The notes: a model not told the origin generated them from the letters alone. DNA of 64,000 nucleotides from M0103 sp040386155 (GCA_040386155.1 JAZKFZ010000004.1:62001-126000), one strand, 5' to 3'. Shown: positions 51,608 to 61,701, counted from the stretch's first letter. Program-made: numbers and translations.

Positions 51608-52987
51608 ATGGTCAAGAGAAATTTACTGTTATTGTTTTTGCTGCTTTATGCAGGGATGGGTATTTCTCAAAATGTGCAATTAATTGAGCGACTAAAAACA
51701 AAAGCAAAAGAAGTTCGGGGCATCAGTAAGGTAAATATTTTGAATGATTTAGTAGATGAAATTCTACAGCCAAAACCAAGCTCAGATAATTGTACGGCGG
51801 CTAAATCATACGCCGATGAGGCGGCAGAATTAGCGGAAAAACTAAATTATGATCTCGGAATGGCACGTTCATTTGAGCAAAATGCATTGATTTATAAAAC
51901 CTTAGACAAGCCGGTACAATATCTAAAGTGGAAGCGTAAGGCTGAAAATGTTACAATTGGGCCTGCCATGAAAAAACAACAGGAAGAGTTGAATGATCAA
52001 CGAGTAGAATTGGCAAAATTAGGAATCTTAATCGAACATCAGTCCTTAAAATTGCAGGAGCAAGATTCCGTTTTGTTAAATAAAGACGCTCTTCTATTTA
52101 GCACTGAAGAGAAAGTGGAACAGCTGAGTACCGAAAAGAAGTTGGTGCTATTAGAAAACACATTATTACAAAAGGAAAGCCGAATAAAAGAAATTGAAGT
52201 TGGGAAACAGGCTCTAAAAAGTCGCTTTTTAATAGCAATTATGAGCGTATTTCTTGTACTATCGGTCATCTTGTATTTCCTTTATCGCTCCAGAAATAGA
52301 ATTGCTGGGGAGTTAGTGATTAAAAATACTGCGATTAAAAAAGAGCAGAAAAGATCGGATGAATTACTTTTGAATATTTTACCCCACGAGATCGCGAATG
52401 AATTAAAACGCACGGGTAAAGCTGAGCCAAAAAATCATCAATCGGTTTCTATAATGTTTACCGATTTTAAAGATTTCACACTCATTGCTGAGAAACTTAG
52501 TCCAAAGGAACTTGTGAGTGAAATTGACTATTGTTTTAGTGCGTTTGACGAGATTATTGCACATTATGGAATTGAAAAAATAAAGACCATTGGCGATGCC
52601 TACCTATGTGCTTATGGAATCAACAATGCTGAACAAAAAGATCATCGTGTGATTATTAAAGCAGCACAAGAAATTTTGACCTTCATGGACAAGTACCAGA
52701 AAGAAAAAGAAGCAATAGGTAAACAAGGATTTTCAATTCGCATTGGCATTCACACCGGACCAATTGTAGCGGGAGTGGTTGGCAAGCATAAATTTGCGTA
52801 TGATATTTGGGGCGATGCTGTAAATACGGCGGCAAGAATGGAACAAAGTTCAGAAGCAGGAAAAATTAACATTTCAGCAGACACCTATTTATTGGTAAAA
52901 GATGATTTTACTTGTGAATATCGTGGGAAAGTCATGGCAAAAAACAAGGGTAAAGTAGATATGTACTTTGTGGAGGGTGGGGAATAG
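51608..52987 (+). CDS. Membrane-bound class III nucleotidyl (adenylate) cyclase
   Basis: The 459-residue protein has a signal sequence (MVKRNLLLLFLLLYAGMGISQ), a short helical sensor part, a coiled coil near residues 120-200 and one transmembrane helix near 205-222. A linker (ELLLNILPHEIANELKRTG) leads to the cyclase domain. Metal-binding Asp286 (FTDFKDFT) and Asp330 (IGDAYLCAYG) are 44 residues apart, as required. Lys326 and the Asp in YDIWGDAVNTAARME are the pair that selects ATP, and the Asn and Arg of that motif are present. Adenylate cyclase activity is therefore predicted. The input signal is unknown. Confidence 0.93.
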   Translation: MVKRNLLLLFLLLYAGMGISQNVQLIERLKTKAKEVRGISKVNILNDLVDEILQPKPSSDNCTAAKSYADEAAELAEKLNYDLGMARSFEQNALIYKTLDKPVQYLKWKRKAENVTIGPAMKKQQEELNDQRVELAKLGILIEHQSLKLQEQDSVLLNKDALLFSTEEKVEQLSTEKKLVLLENTLLQKESRIKEIEVGKQALKSRFLIAIMSVFLVLSVILYFLYRSRNRIAGELVIKNTAIKKEQKRSDELLLNILPHEIANELKRTGKAEPKNHQSVSIMFTDFKDFTLIAEKLSPKELVSEIDYCFSAFDEIIAHYGIEKIKTIGDAYLCAYGINNAEQKDHRVIIKAAQEILTFMDKYQKEKEAIGKQGFSIRIGIHTGPIVAGVVGKHKFAYDIWGDAVNTAARMEQSSEAGKINISADTYLLVKDDFTCEYRGKVMAKNKGKVDMYFVEGGE

Positions 52988-53066
52988 TTGAAGACGTTTT
53001 TTGAGGAAGGAGCACGTTTGTTGACTCCTCTAATACTGTGAATTGAAATAGATTAAAACCCCAATT

Positions 53067-54512
53067 TCAACCTTCTTTAGTGAGCATTCCTCTTCCTCTT
53101 GGTGCATCGGCTTTGTGCAATACTATGTCTGTATGGAGAAATTGGGCCGCAGCAGCTGAGTCCTTCACTTTTGAAGCGCTGCGTTTGATCATTTCTATTT
53201 CGAAAGCAGTTAAGACAGCTGCTCTTATTCCTTTCTCCTTCCAGTTTGATGATTCTTGGTAGATAGCTCGGGCCAGGGCCAGGGCATCTAATATGGCTTG
53301 ATTTGCTCCTTGTCCTTTGAAAGGGCTCATTGGATGAGCCGCATCTCCAATTAGCGTTGCTGATGCTGCATTTGCTAATTGTTCAGGCTTGAGCATTTCA
53401 CGATCATATACTGGATAACCAGAAATGGCTTTTTCATGTGTTGCTGCTAAAATTTGTGGAATTGGTTCATGCCATTGCGTTCTGCGGCAGGCTTCTTCTT
53501 TAAGTGCTTTTACTCCCATTGCACTTAGTTCTGAGGCTTCTTTTTCAGATATAGGGAAACTCAATTGCCACATCACAGATGTTGCATCAAATGGCATAAT
53601 GTATATACGTGCATCGCCATTGGCGGTTTGAAACACAGTTTCTGAATCTAAGAGTGGGTGTTTGAAATCGTGAAGTGCTGCTAAAGGACAAATTCCTAAA
53701 ATCACCATGCAATCTAGGTAGCGCAATGGTGCATCTTCATCCATTAAAAAGCGGCGAACGGAACTGCGAATACCGTCTGCACCAACAACTAGGTCTGCCT
53801 TAGCATGTTTAATTTGTCCGTCTACTTGAAAACTCAATTCAAGACCTCGCTCTGCGACTTCTTTAACATCTATCAATTGATGTCCCCAGTAAATGGAATT
53901 GTGTTTTCCAAGTTGTTCAAGGAGTTCCAGTCGTAATGATTGTCGTGCAATATGCACATTGGTACGTTTCGAAAATGGGTTTTCATCTGTCTGCAACCAT
54001 TTTCGAATTCCCCATTCCCCAATTACGTTTCCATCTGTAGTATGAACTACATGTCTTTTAGAAACCAATCCGTTTTTAAGAGAAAAAAGTCCAAAACTTT
54101 GAATGGCTTTACTTGCTTGTTGCAATGTGAGACCATACCCTTGAGAACGCACATCAAAGCTTTTATCTCTTTCAAAAAGTGAAAAGGGTATGCCGCGGTG
54201 CAAACAAGCAACTGCTAATGCTACTCCTCCAATTCCGCCCCCAATAATGGCTACATGCGGAAATTTTTCGTGATCTGGAATTGGATGACTAAGTGCAGCA
54301 ATTAACCCTGATCCTTTGCATTTTTCGCAGGGGAACAAGTTGCCTTTTGGACGAACTGGTGCAACACCATGCTTGTTCGTTTTTTCAAATTCTTCTACTG
54401 CAAGTTGGTATCGAAATCGTTCTTTCTTTGAGATTCTGCGGCTTTTTTTACCACGCCCCAAACATTCAGGGCAAGTGGTCCAACAAGAATCTTCATTTTC
54501 TACCGATTTCAC
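53067..54512 (-). CDS. FAD-dependent monooxygenase with N-terminal DnaJ-like cysteine module
   Basis: Starting at GTG (54512), the 481-residue protein first carries two CxxCxGxG units: CPECLGRG (Cys14, Cys17) and CEKCKGSG (Cys62, Cys65), separated by a basic helix. This arrangement is like half of a DnaJ zinc centre. From residue 86 an aromatic-hydroxylase-type flavoprotein follows: VAIIGGGIGGVALAVAC, the mid-domain VVGADGIRSSVRRFL and the FAD motif IGDAAHPMSPFKGQGANQA. Substrates of such enzymes are usually aromatic or polycyclic. It follows scoB by 16 bases at the end of a long minus-strand run. Why a zinc module is fused to it is unclear. Confidence 0.85.
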   Translation of the reverse strand: MKSVENEDSCWTTCPECLGRGKKSRRISKKERFRYQLAVEEFEKTNKHGVAPVRPKGNLFPCEKCKGSGLIAALSHPIPDHEKFPHVAIIGGGIGGVALAVACLHRGIPFSLFERDKSFDVRSQGYGLTLQQASKAIQSFGLFSLKNGLVSKRHVVHTTDGNVIGEWGIRKWLQTDENPFSKRTNVHIARQSLRLELLEQLGKHNSIYWGHQLIDVKEVAERGLELSFQVDGQIKHAKADLVVGADGIRSSVRRFLMDEDAPLRYLDCMVILGICPLAALHDFKHPLLDSETVFQTANGDARIYIMPFDATSVMWQLSFPISEKEASELSAMGVKALKEEACRRTQWHEPIPQILAATHEKAISGYPVYDREMLKPEQLANAASATLIGDAAHPMSPFKGQGANQAILDALALARAIYQESSNWKEKGIRAAVLTAFEIEMIKRSASKVKDSAAAAQFLHTDIVLHKADAPRGRGMLTKEG

Positions 54513-54528
54513 TTGTTGAAGTTAGCCT

Positions 54529-55185
54529 TTAAATTGACATTTCAGGCACAACATCAGGCACCACTAATTCACCTTCTGTTTTTGAAATGATTTCTTCCAC
54601 GCTTACGCCAGGTGCGCGCTCGAGTAGGTGAAACTTTCCGTCTCTAATTTCTAAGACAGCTAATTCAGTTACCACTCGTTTCACACACGCTACCCCTGTT
54701 AGCGGCAAGCTGCATTCCTTGAGCATTTTTGATTCGCCCGCTTTGTTGGAATGCATCATTGCAACAATAATATTGTCTGCTGAAGCTACCAAATCCATCG
54801 CTCCACCCATTCCTTTCACCATCTTTCCTGGGATTTTCCAATTGGCAATATCCCCATTTTGAGATACTTCCATAGCGCCAAGAACAGTCAATTGCACATG
54901 TTTACCGCGAATCATTCCAAAGGAAAAGGCAGAATCAAAAAAAGAAGCGCCTGGAAGTGTAGTAATAGTTTGTTTCCCAGCATTAATTAAATCAGCGTCC
55001 TCTTCTCCCTCAAAAGGAAAGGGACCCATTCCTAATACGCCATTTTCAGATTGAAATTCAACCTCAATGCCTTCGGGAATGTAGTTAGCCACCAAGGTGG
55101 GAATACCGATACCTAGGTTTACGTACCATCCATCTCTTAATTCCTGTGCAATTCGTTTTGCTATTCCTTCCTTATCCAGTGCCAT
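54529..55185 (-). CDS. scoB: 3-oxoacid CoA-transferase subunit B
   Basis: The 218-residue subunit contains the catalytic glutamate Glu47 in EFQSENGVLGMGPFP, preceded by GWYVNLGIGIPTLV. GKMVKGMGGAMDLVAS is the usual mid-protein signature, and the length fits. It pairs with subunit A 19 bases upstream to transfer CoA between succinyl-CoA and acetoacetate or related 3-oxoacids. It supports ketoacid or butyrate-type catabolism in the cytoplasm. Both genes run on from the cell-shape cluster. Confidence 0.95.
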   Translation of the reverse strand: MALDKEGIAKRIAQELRDGWYVNLGIGIPTLVANYIPEGIEVEFQSENGVLGMGPFPFEGEEDADLINAGKQTITTLPGASFFDSAFSFGMIRGKHVQLTVLGAMEVSQNGDIANWKIPGKMVKGMGGAMDLVASADNIIVAMMHSNKAGESKMLKECSLPLTGVACVKRVVTELAVLEIRDGKFHLLERAPGVSVEEIISKTEGELVVPDVVPEMSI

Positions 55186-55204
55186 CGTTGTAAATTTTTC
55201 TTTA

Positions 55205-55906
55205 TTATATATTTACTTTCCTCACAGTTCGCTGTTCGATACGTTTTTCAAAGTGGTCTCCTTGAAAAATGCGTTGCACAAAAATGCCAGGTATATGAAT
55301 GTTGTTGGGATCGAGTGTTCCAAGAGGAACTAATTCTTCAACTTCTGCAATCGTTATCTTTGCTGCACCTGCCATTGGTGCATTGAAATTTCTTGCTGTT
55401 CCTTTGAAAATTAAATTCCCAGCCGTATCTCCTTTCCACGCTTTCACGATAGCAAAATCGGCTTCAAATGCATGCTCTAGCACATACATTTTACCGCTGA
55501 ATTCACGGGTTTCTTTTCCTTCGGCAACTTCAGTTCCAAAGCCTGCTGGCGTGTAAATTGCTGGAAATCCTTGTTGAGCGGCACGACATTTCTCTGCTAA
55601 AGTTCCTTGTGGTGTCAATTCCACTTCTAATTCTCCAGACAACATTTGTCGTTCGAATTCAGCGTTTTCACCAACGTATGAACTAATCATTTTTTTGACT
55701 TGTTTTCCTTGTAAAAGAAGACCTAAACCAAAATCATCGACTCCCGCATTGTTAGAAATGCAGGTCAAATTTTTGACGTCTAATTTCACCAATTGTGCGA
55801 TTGAATTTTCTGGAATTCCACACAATCCAAAGCCTCCAACCATCAAGGTCATACCATCTTTAACTCCAAGAAGTGCTTCTTCTACGTTTTTTACTACTTT
55901 ATTCAT
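55205..55906 (-). CDS. scoA: 3-oxoacid CoA-transferase subunit A
   Basis: The 233-residue subunit shows the CoA-transferase family I signature GGFGLCGIPENSI near residue 23, SNNAGVDDFGLGLLL, and the segment QGTLAEKCRAAQQGFPAIYTPAG. It forms a heteromer with subunit B. The gene begins 12 bases after the PBP1A stop codon, so it is probably read from the same transcript as the elongation genes. That context has no obvious metabolic logic. Confidence 0.95.
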   Translation of the reverse strand: MNKVVKNVEEALLGVKDGMTLMVGGFGLCGIPENSIAQLVKLDVKNLTCISNNAGVDDFGLGLLLQGKQVKKMISSYVGENAEFERQMLSGELEVELTPQGTLAEKCRAAQQGFPAIYTPAGFGTEVAEGKETREFSGKMYVLEHAFEADFAIVKAWKGDTAGNLIFKGTARNFNAPMAGAAKITIAEVEELVPLGTLDPNNIHIPGIFVQRIFQGDHFEKRIEQRTVRKVNI

Positions 55907-55918
55907 GCCGTGTTATAC

Positions 55919-58408
55919 TCAAATTCCTAAATCTGGTTCCTCTTCTTCAGGCGGTGTAAAACCTTCGTTACCATTGCATTTCATGCGTTCTTCATCATAA
56001 TTGTCTGGTTGCCTGAAATCACTTGTGGAAATCGCAATCACAGGATCTTTGTACACCTGCTGCATGTAGTAGCCATAAATAGGAAGGGCCATTCGCGCTC
56101 CTTGTCCCCAATCCATGGATCTAAAACGAACAGATCTATCTTCTGCTCCAACCCATACTCCAGTTACTAAATCAGGCGTTAATCCCATAAACCAACCATC
56201 AGAATTACTTTGAGTTGTTCCTGTTTTTCCTGCGGTTGGTGCTGTAACGCCTCCCCAACTTTGCCCACCACGCAAACTTCCACCTGTTCCTCCATTGATA
56301 ACGCGTTTCATCATCAACAACGTTTCGTATGCTACTGTTTCATTGAGTACTTCTTTTGAGTAGCTGGAAGCACTATAAATAATGTTCCCATTTCTATCTT
56401 CGATACGAAGAATTGTGGTAGGACGGTTATAAATTCCATTGTTAGCAAAAATACTTTGCGCGGCCGTCATTTCGAATAGGGACAAATCGGTAATTCCTAA
56501 GCAAAGAGAAGGAACTTCATCTTCTGGACGAAGCGTAATATCCATGTCCTTCAATAATTTAGAAATGTTGCGTGGACCAGCATATCCTCCCATTTGCGAC
56601 ATCACACCAACGGTAATATTATTCATTGATTGTGCTAGTCCAGTTGAAGCTGAGACCGCAGCGGCCTCTGATCCACCTGCATTTTTTGGACACCATCTTC
56701 CATCAACTTCTCCACTTGCATTTTGTAAATCAACACAATAAGCTCTGTTTTCAAACATCGTACATGGTTTCACCGCACCCATTGCCATTGCCGTCGCATA
56801 CACAAATGGTTTCATTGTCGACCCTACTTGTCGTTTTCCTTGGCGAACGTGATCAAATGCGAAATGTTCAAAATTGGCACCACCTACCCATGCTTTTACG
56901 AAACCAGTACTGGGCTCAATGGAAACAAGTCCTGCATGCAAGTATGATTTGTAGTATCGAATGGAATCATTTGGAGTCATGATCGTATCACGAGCACCAT
57001 CCCACGAAAATATGCTCATCGGAACTTCAGTGTTGAAATTCTTCGCAATTTCCCCTTCACTTAGGCCCAGTGCACTTAACTTTTGATAGCGCAACGACAC
57101 TTTTCGAGCAGAACGCATGATACTTTCTACTTGTTCTTGGTTAATTTGATTCGTAAAAGGCCAATTTTTCAAGCCCTTGTTTTGGCGATTAAATGCAGGT
57201 TGAAGATTGTCTTTCAAGTGACGTTCAACGCCTTCTTCCGCATATTTTTGAAGATTGACATCGATCGTAGTATAAATTTTTAAACCATCAGAATAGATGT
57301 CGAATGGCATTCCATCGGAACGAGTGTGTTTCCAAGAGCCATCTTCATTTTTTTGCAAAAGCACATTGGTAATTTCTTTACGCAGCGACTCTCTAAAATA
57401 AGGTGCCATTCCTTGCTTGTGATCCACCAATTGATAATCAACTTTGATGGGTTTTGTTTTTAATTTATCGTATTCTTCTTGTGTTATCTTTACGCGAAGC
57501 CCTTCATTTTCGGCCTTGCTATTTTTTAACCATTGCATCAATACTTGATTTCTGCGTTCCACCATTCGAAGAGAATCTTGTGCTCTACGCTCTAAGATTT
57601 CAGTTTTCGTAATGGCTTCTGGAGCAACACCTTTATTGATGGCTAAAATTCGACGATAGTTTTTTACTTTGTATGCGTAAGGATTGAACAATGAAGGGTT
57701 TTTACACATCCCTACTAAAATTGCCGCTTCATCTTTAGTTAAGTCAATCGGTTTCTTATTGAAGTAAACTTTAGCCGCATTTTCAATTCCAACAGCATTG
57801 TACAAGAAGTCAAACTGATTCAAATACATCGTAATAATTTCTTCCTTGGTGTATCTTTTTTCAAGTCGGGTTGCAATGATATTTTCACAGGCTTTTTCAT
57901 TGATACGTTTCATCATTCTCCCAATCTTTCCTGTTGAACCTGAAGATACTTCTTCGCCACTTAAGCGTGCCATTTGTTCACGATCACGTTGTTGTAATGT
58001 GAACAATAATTTTGCTAGCTGTTGAGAAATTGTAGATGCACCACCAGCGCTTCCGGCTTTAAAAACCGCACGACCCAAGGCTCTAAAATCTACTCCTGAA
58101 TGCTCTTTGAATCGTTCATCTTCAGTGGAGATCAAAGCGTCTGTAACAAATGGAGAAATTTCTTTGTATTCGACACTGGTGCGATTTACACGCCAGTAAT
58201 GACCCAATTCCGATTCACCATCTTCGGCATACACCACAGAAGCTAATAATTCTGGTGGATTATCTAGCATTTCCATCGGTGGCAAATTGGACTCCGGTTG
58301 CAATAGGATTAATCCTGTGATAAAAACAAAAGGAAAAGCAGCAAACGACCAGAAAGCAATCGTTAGACGCTTTTTAGTTTGATCTGAAAATTCATTTTTT
58401 TGAGCCAT
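55919..58408 (-). CDS. Class A penicillin-binding protein (PBP1A-type)
   Basis: The 829-residue bifunctional peptidoglycan synthase has an N-terminal transmembrane helix (LTIAFWSFAAFPFVFITGLILL). The glycosyltransferase domain shows the catalytic glutamate in ALISTEDERFKEHSGVDF and GGASTISQQLAKLL. The transpeptidase domain carries SxxK in GSTMKPFVYA, SxN in AQSMNN and KTG in GKTGTTQSNSDGWF. It lies outside the inner membrane and makes and cross-links glycan strands. It follows rodA by 33 bases, consistent with work alongside the rod complex encoded upstream. Confidence 0.95.
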   Translation of the reverse strand: MAQKNEFSDQTKKRLTIAFWSFAAFPFVFITGLILLQPESNLPPMEMLDNPPELLASVVYAEDGESELGHYWRVNRTSVEYKEISPFVTDALISTEDERFKEHSGVDFRALGRAVFKAGSAGGASTISQQLAKLLFTLQQRDREQMARLSGEEVSSGSTGKIGRMMKRINEKACENIIATRLEKRYTKEEIITMYLNQFDFLYNAVGIENAAKVYFNKKPIDLTKDEAAILVGMCKNPSLFNPYAYKVKNYRRILAINKGVAPEAITKTEILERRAQDSLRMVERRNQVLMQWLKNSKAENEGLRVKITQEEYDKLKTKPIKVDYQLVDHKQGMAPYFRESLRKEITNVLLQKNEDGSWKHTRSDGMPFDIYSDGLKIYTTIDVNLQKYAEEGVERHLKDNLQPAFNRQNKGLKNWPFTNQINQEQVESIMRSARKVSLRYQKLSALGLSEGEIAKNFNTEVPMSIFSWDGARDTIMTPNDSIRYYKSYLHAGLVSIEPSTGFVKAWVGGANFEHFAFDHVRQGKRQVGSTMKPFVYATAMAMGAVKPCTMFENRAYCVDLQNASGEVDGRWCPKNAGGSEAAAVSASTGLAQSMNNITVGVMSQMGGYAGPRNISKLLKDMDITLRPEDEVPSLCLGITDLSLFEMTAAQSIFANNGIYNRPTTILRIEDRNGNIIYSASSYSKEVLNETVAYETLLMMKRVINGGTGGSLRGGQSWGGVTAPTAGKTGTTQSNSDGWFMGLTPDLVTGVWVGAEDRSVRFRSMDWGQGARMALPIYGYYMQQVYKDPVIAISTSDFRQPDNYDEERMKCNGNEGFTPPEEEEPDLGI

Positions 58409-58441
58409 AATAGATGTAATCTAAGTAAAATTAACACAAAA

Positions 58442-59836
58442 TCATTGAAAAACATCCTTTCGCTGACTATCCAATTTTAAAAGGATAAACATCATCATAC
58501 AAAAGGACATCATTGATGAACCACCACTGCTGAAAAACGGCAAGGGAATTCCAATAACTGGAGCAAAGCCAATGTTCATTCCCACGTTAACAGCAAAGTG
58601 GTAAAAGAGAATCATAGCGACACTGTAGGCATATACACGATTGAATACAGCACGCTGTCGCTCGGCAATTTGAAGAGTGCGGATGAGAAGAAACATGTAA
58701 AGTCCTACGAATAAAGCAACACCTAAAAATCCCCACTCTTCAGCAAAAGGACAAAAAATGAAATCGGTTTCACTTTCAGGAACGTGATTGCTTTCCACGC
58801 TCGATACGGATGCTTTCATGTATCCTTTTCCTACCAATCCTCCTGAACCCACCGCTGCCATTGCACGATTTCGGTTGTAATCTTCACCATCAGGATCTTC
58901 TTTCAAGCCCAAAACCAATTCGATGCGCTGTTTCTGGTGAGGGGCGAGTCCTTGAAAGCCTTTGTCTACAACAAATGCTAGACCAGCACTTAAAATAAAT
59001 CCAAGGATTACAATAAGGTTAATTCTTCGACGATCGCGACGCGTAGAAATTCTTCTCAGGAACACATACGCTACCAAGAACAGTAGCACAAGAGTGATGA
59101 CAACACCATAAATTCCGGGCACTTTGGTATTCAGGAAAAATAAATCGAACTCATTATTACTGAGAAGAAGTGTTACAATACTGAGGAATACTACTACGAA
59201 TAGGATGGGAATAAAGTGACTTCCAACCCAAGTTTCTTTAAATTTTACCCCAGGAATGAGATTAATCAAGCGTAAAATAATCGGATCGAACGTGATTCCT
59301 TCGCGATACATAACAAATAGAAATGAAGTAAAAACCACAAAAGTTCCCGCATCTGGTTGTAACAAAATCAATCCCATTGGGACAATAATGATAGTGATGG
59401 CGATGAGGACCGTTCGAATATTTTGTTGTTTTATGTTTAAAGAAGAAATAAATCGGGCTAATAAAATAGCAGTACCAATTTTTGCAAATTCTGCTGGTTG
59501 AATACCAAATGGTCCGATGCCTAGCCAAGCACGCGCTCCATTCACTGGCGGCATTCCCAGTACAATAATCAATAAAATAATGGTTGAAATGTAGATGGGG
59601 ACGGCAAATTTGCGGTAAATTTCAGCATCAATCAAAAAGACAATCAATCCAAGGAACAGTGAAATGCCAATCCACATCATTTGTTTCCCATATTTCTGCG
59701 AAAAGTCAAAAATATTGGGATGCAACTCATTGAAGGCGACAGAGTAGACGGTCGACATCCCCATAATCAATAAAATCATGAAGACGATGAACAAGGCCCA
59801 ATCAATATTTCCTATCAACGATTGTTGCTGTCTCAT
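58442..59836 (-). CDS. rodA: Rod shape-determining peptidoglycan polymerase RodA (SEDS)
   Basis: This 464-residue SEDS glycosyltransferase has about ten or more helices. It polymerises lipid II in partnership with PBP2. GIGPFGIQPAEFAKIGTAILLARF, LLQPDAGTFVVF and FCPFAEEWGFLGVALFVGLYMFLLIR are family landmarks, and PLPFFSSGGSSM closes the domain. It is longer than the 370 residues of Escherichia coli RodA because of an enlarged loop region around residues 200-290, a feature I believe is common in this phylum. It overlaps mrdA by four bases. Confidence 0.95.
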   Translation of the reverse strand: MRQQQSLIGNIDWALFIVFMILLIMGMSTVYSVAFNELHPNIFDFSQKYGKQMMWIGISLFLGLIVFLIDAEIYRKFAVPIYISTIILLIIVLGMPPVNGARAWLGIGPFGIQPAEFAKIGTAILLARFISSLNIKQQNIRTVLIAITIIIVPMGLILLQPDAGTFVVFTSFLFVMYREGITFDPIILRLINLIPGVKFKETWVGSHFIPILFVVVFLSIVTLLLSNNEFDLFFLNTKVPGIYGVVITLVLLFLVAYVFLRRISTRRDRRRINLIVILGFILSAGLAFVVDKGFQGLAPHQKQRIELVLGLKEDPDGEDYNRNRAMAAVGSGGLVGKGYMKASVSSVESNHVPESETDFIFCPFAEEWGFLGVALFVGLYMFLLIRTLQIAERQRAVFNRVYAYSVAMILFYHFAVNVGMNIGFAPVIGIPLPFFSSGGSSMMSFCMMMFILLKLDSQRKDVFQ

Positions 59837-61698
59837 TTGTTTAAAAAGTTAGCGTCTAAAATGGTTTTTTCTCGTTCAACTTCCGTTATTTTTCCTGTCA
59901 AGTATTTTTCAATCATCAATCCTGCGGTAGGACAAGCCCACAATCCACCACCACCTTTGGCATTTTCTATGAACACTGCAATTGCAATTTTTGGTTTGTC
60001 AATCGGCGCAAAAGCAATGAATACCGAGTGGTCATCTCCATGCGAATTTTGCACTGTTCCTGTTTTTCCGCCAATTGTGATTTCTTTTAATCTGCAGCGA
60101 CGCCCAGTTCCTCCCGGTTCATACACTACTCGTCTCATTCCCTCAACAACAACATCGTAATGTTTTTTATCGATGTTTGATTCATGCTTTTCCTTGTAAA
60201 TATCAAGAGGCCCTTTTTTTCCAATGGATTTCACAAAGTGGGGGGTAATATACCATCCTCGATTTGCTATCACTGCGGCAACATTTGCCATTTGAAGTGG
60301 GGTCATCAAAACCTCCCCTTGTCCGATAGAAATAGAACGAATGGTAGAAAATGCCCAGCGATGATATCCATACCATTTGTCGTAGAACTTCGAGTCGGGA
60401 ATCAATCCTGCTTTTACTCCTGTGATATCTGTTGCTAATTTTTGCCCTAATCCAAAGCGATGCATGTATTCCGCCCAAATATTTAAGCCAATTTCAGCAT
60501 CTTCAAACACGCTTTTCTTCTTACCTTGTTGTAAAATTTTCCTCGTTACAGCATAAAAGTAAGGATTACAGGAGTGTTTGATTCCATCCATTAGATTCCC
60601 AGCAGAAGCATGATCGTGGCAGCCCACGACACTTTTGTTGCAAGCTGCTCCAAATTCTGGAGTTATGACACCCTCTTGCAAACCAATCAATGAGTTTAGC
60701 AATTTGAAGATAGATCCCGGTGCATACATAGAGGCTAATGGTCGAGGAAGTAAGGGCTTATTCTTGTCGGTAACCAAACTCGGATAATTGGCAGCAATAT
60801 TTCGTTTCCCAATAAGAAGGTTAGGGTCATACATTGGTGCAGAAATCATGGCCAAAATTTCACCTGATTCGGGCTCAATAGCAACAATACAACCACGTTT
60901 GTTTTTCATTAACTTTTCGCCATACTCTTGCAACAGGATGTCGACGCCTAATTTTAGCATTGGTCCTTGTACAGCTGCAGTGTCATATTTTCCATTGGCA
61001 TACGGCTCGATGGCGTTATTGAGGGCAGAAGTAACAATGTATTTAATTCCTTTTGTGCCACGAAGTTCTTTTTCATAAAAACGCTCCAATCCTGCTTTTC
61101 CTATATTACTTCCAGGTCGGTAAAAGTGCGTACTATCCTTATCAATTTCATTGGGATTTACCTCCGCCAAATAGCCTAAAATATTTGCTCCAATCGGGTA
61201 AGGGTAATTCCGCATGCTGGTAACTTCTTCATAAAATCCGGGGAAATTTTCAAGGTGCGGTGCAATTTTTGAAATTTCATTGAGCGTTAACTCCTTCAGA
61301 AAAGGATAGGCCCTAATTTTTTGGTAATTTGGTGTTTTTTTACCGGTGCTTTTATTGCGGTAAACCCCTTCTCCTTCTACAATTTCCTTGAATCGAGCTC
61401 TGACTTCTTCTCTTGTCCAGCCAATTAATTTTGCAAAAGCGGCAGTGTCTAAATTTTTGATGTTTTTTTCCACCATCATCAAGTTGAAGTAGGTGGAATT
61501 AGCGACAATTTTTCGCCCGTTTCTGTCAATGATAGCTCCTCGTGGGGGGATAATTTCTCTTCTTTTTTCAGCAATCTCTCCTGCTCTAATGGTCCAAGAA
61601 TCATCAATTACCTGCATGTAAAATAAGCGGACGGTATAGATGACACCAACAACGATGATGAAAATGTAGATTACATACTTTTTGATGTCATTGTTCAT
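59833..61698 (-). CDS. mrdA: Penicillin-binding protein 2
   Basis: This 621-residue class B transpeptidase is the partner of RodA in lateral wall growth. It has an N-terminal membrane anchor (VIYIFIIVVGVIYTVRLFYMQV), the pedestal signature RAGEIAEKRREIIPPRGAIIDRNG, and the active-site motifs SIFK in YAPGSIFKLLNSLIG, SCN in KHSCNPYFYA and KTG in GGKTGTVQNSHGDD. It lies three bases after mreD and overlaps rodA by four, so mreD-mrdA-rodA are translationally coupled. Confidence 0.96.
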   Translation of the reverse strand: MNNDIKKYVIYIFIIVVGVIYTVRLFYMQVIDDSWTIRAGEIAEKRREIIPPRGAIIDRNGRKIVANSTYFNLMMVEKNIKNLDTAAFAKLIGWTREEVRARFKEIVEGEGVYRNKSTGKKTPNYQKIRAYPFLKELTLNEISKIAPHLENFPGFYEEVTSMRNYPYPIGANILGYLAEVNPNEIDKDSTHFYRPGSNIGKAGLERFYEKELRGTKGIKYIVTSALNNAIEPYANGKYDTAAVQGPMLKLGVDILLQEYGEKLMKNKRGCIVAIEPESGEILAMISAPMYDPNLLIGKRNIAANYPSLVTDKNKPLLPRPLASMYAPGSIFKLLNSLIGLQEGVITPEFGAACNKSVVGCHDHASAGNLMDGIKHSCNPYFYAVTRKILQQGKKKSVFEDAEIGLNIWAEYMHRFGLGQKLATDITGVKAGLIPDSKFYDKWYGYHRWAFSTIRSISIGQGEVLMTPLQMANVAAVIANRGWYITPHFVKSIGKKGPLDIYKEKHESNIDKKHYDVVVEGMRRVVYEPGGTGRRCRLKEITIGGKTGTVQNSHGDDHSVFIAFAPIDKPKIAIAVFIENAKGGGGLWACPTAGLMIEKYLTGKITEVEREKTILDANFLNK

Positions 61699-61701
61699 TG
61701 C

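Noticed and set aside
56439..56982. Two overlapping plus-strand frames opposite PBP1A.
   Set aside because: The PBP1A frame has all catalytic motifs here; the antisense frames lack any recognisable features.
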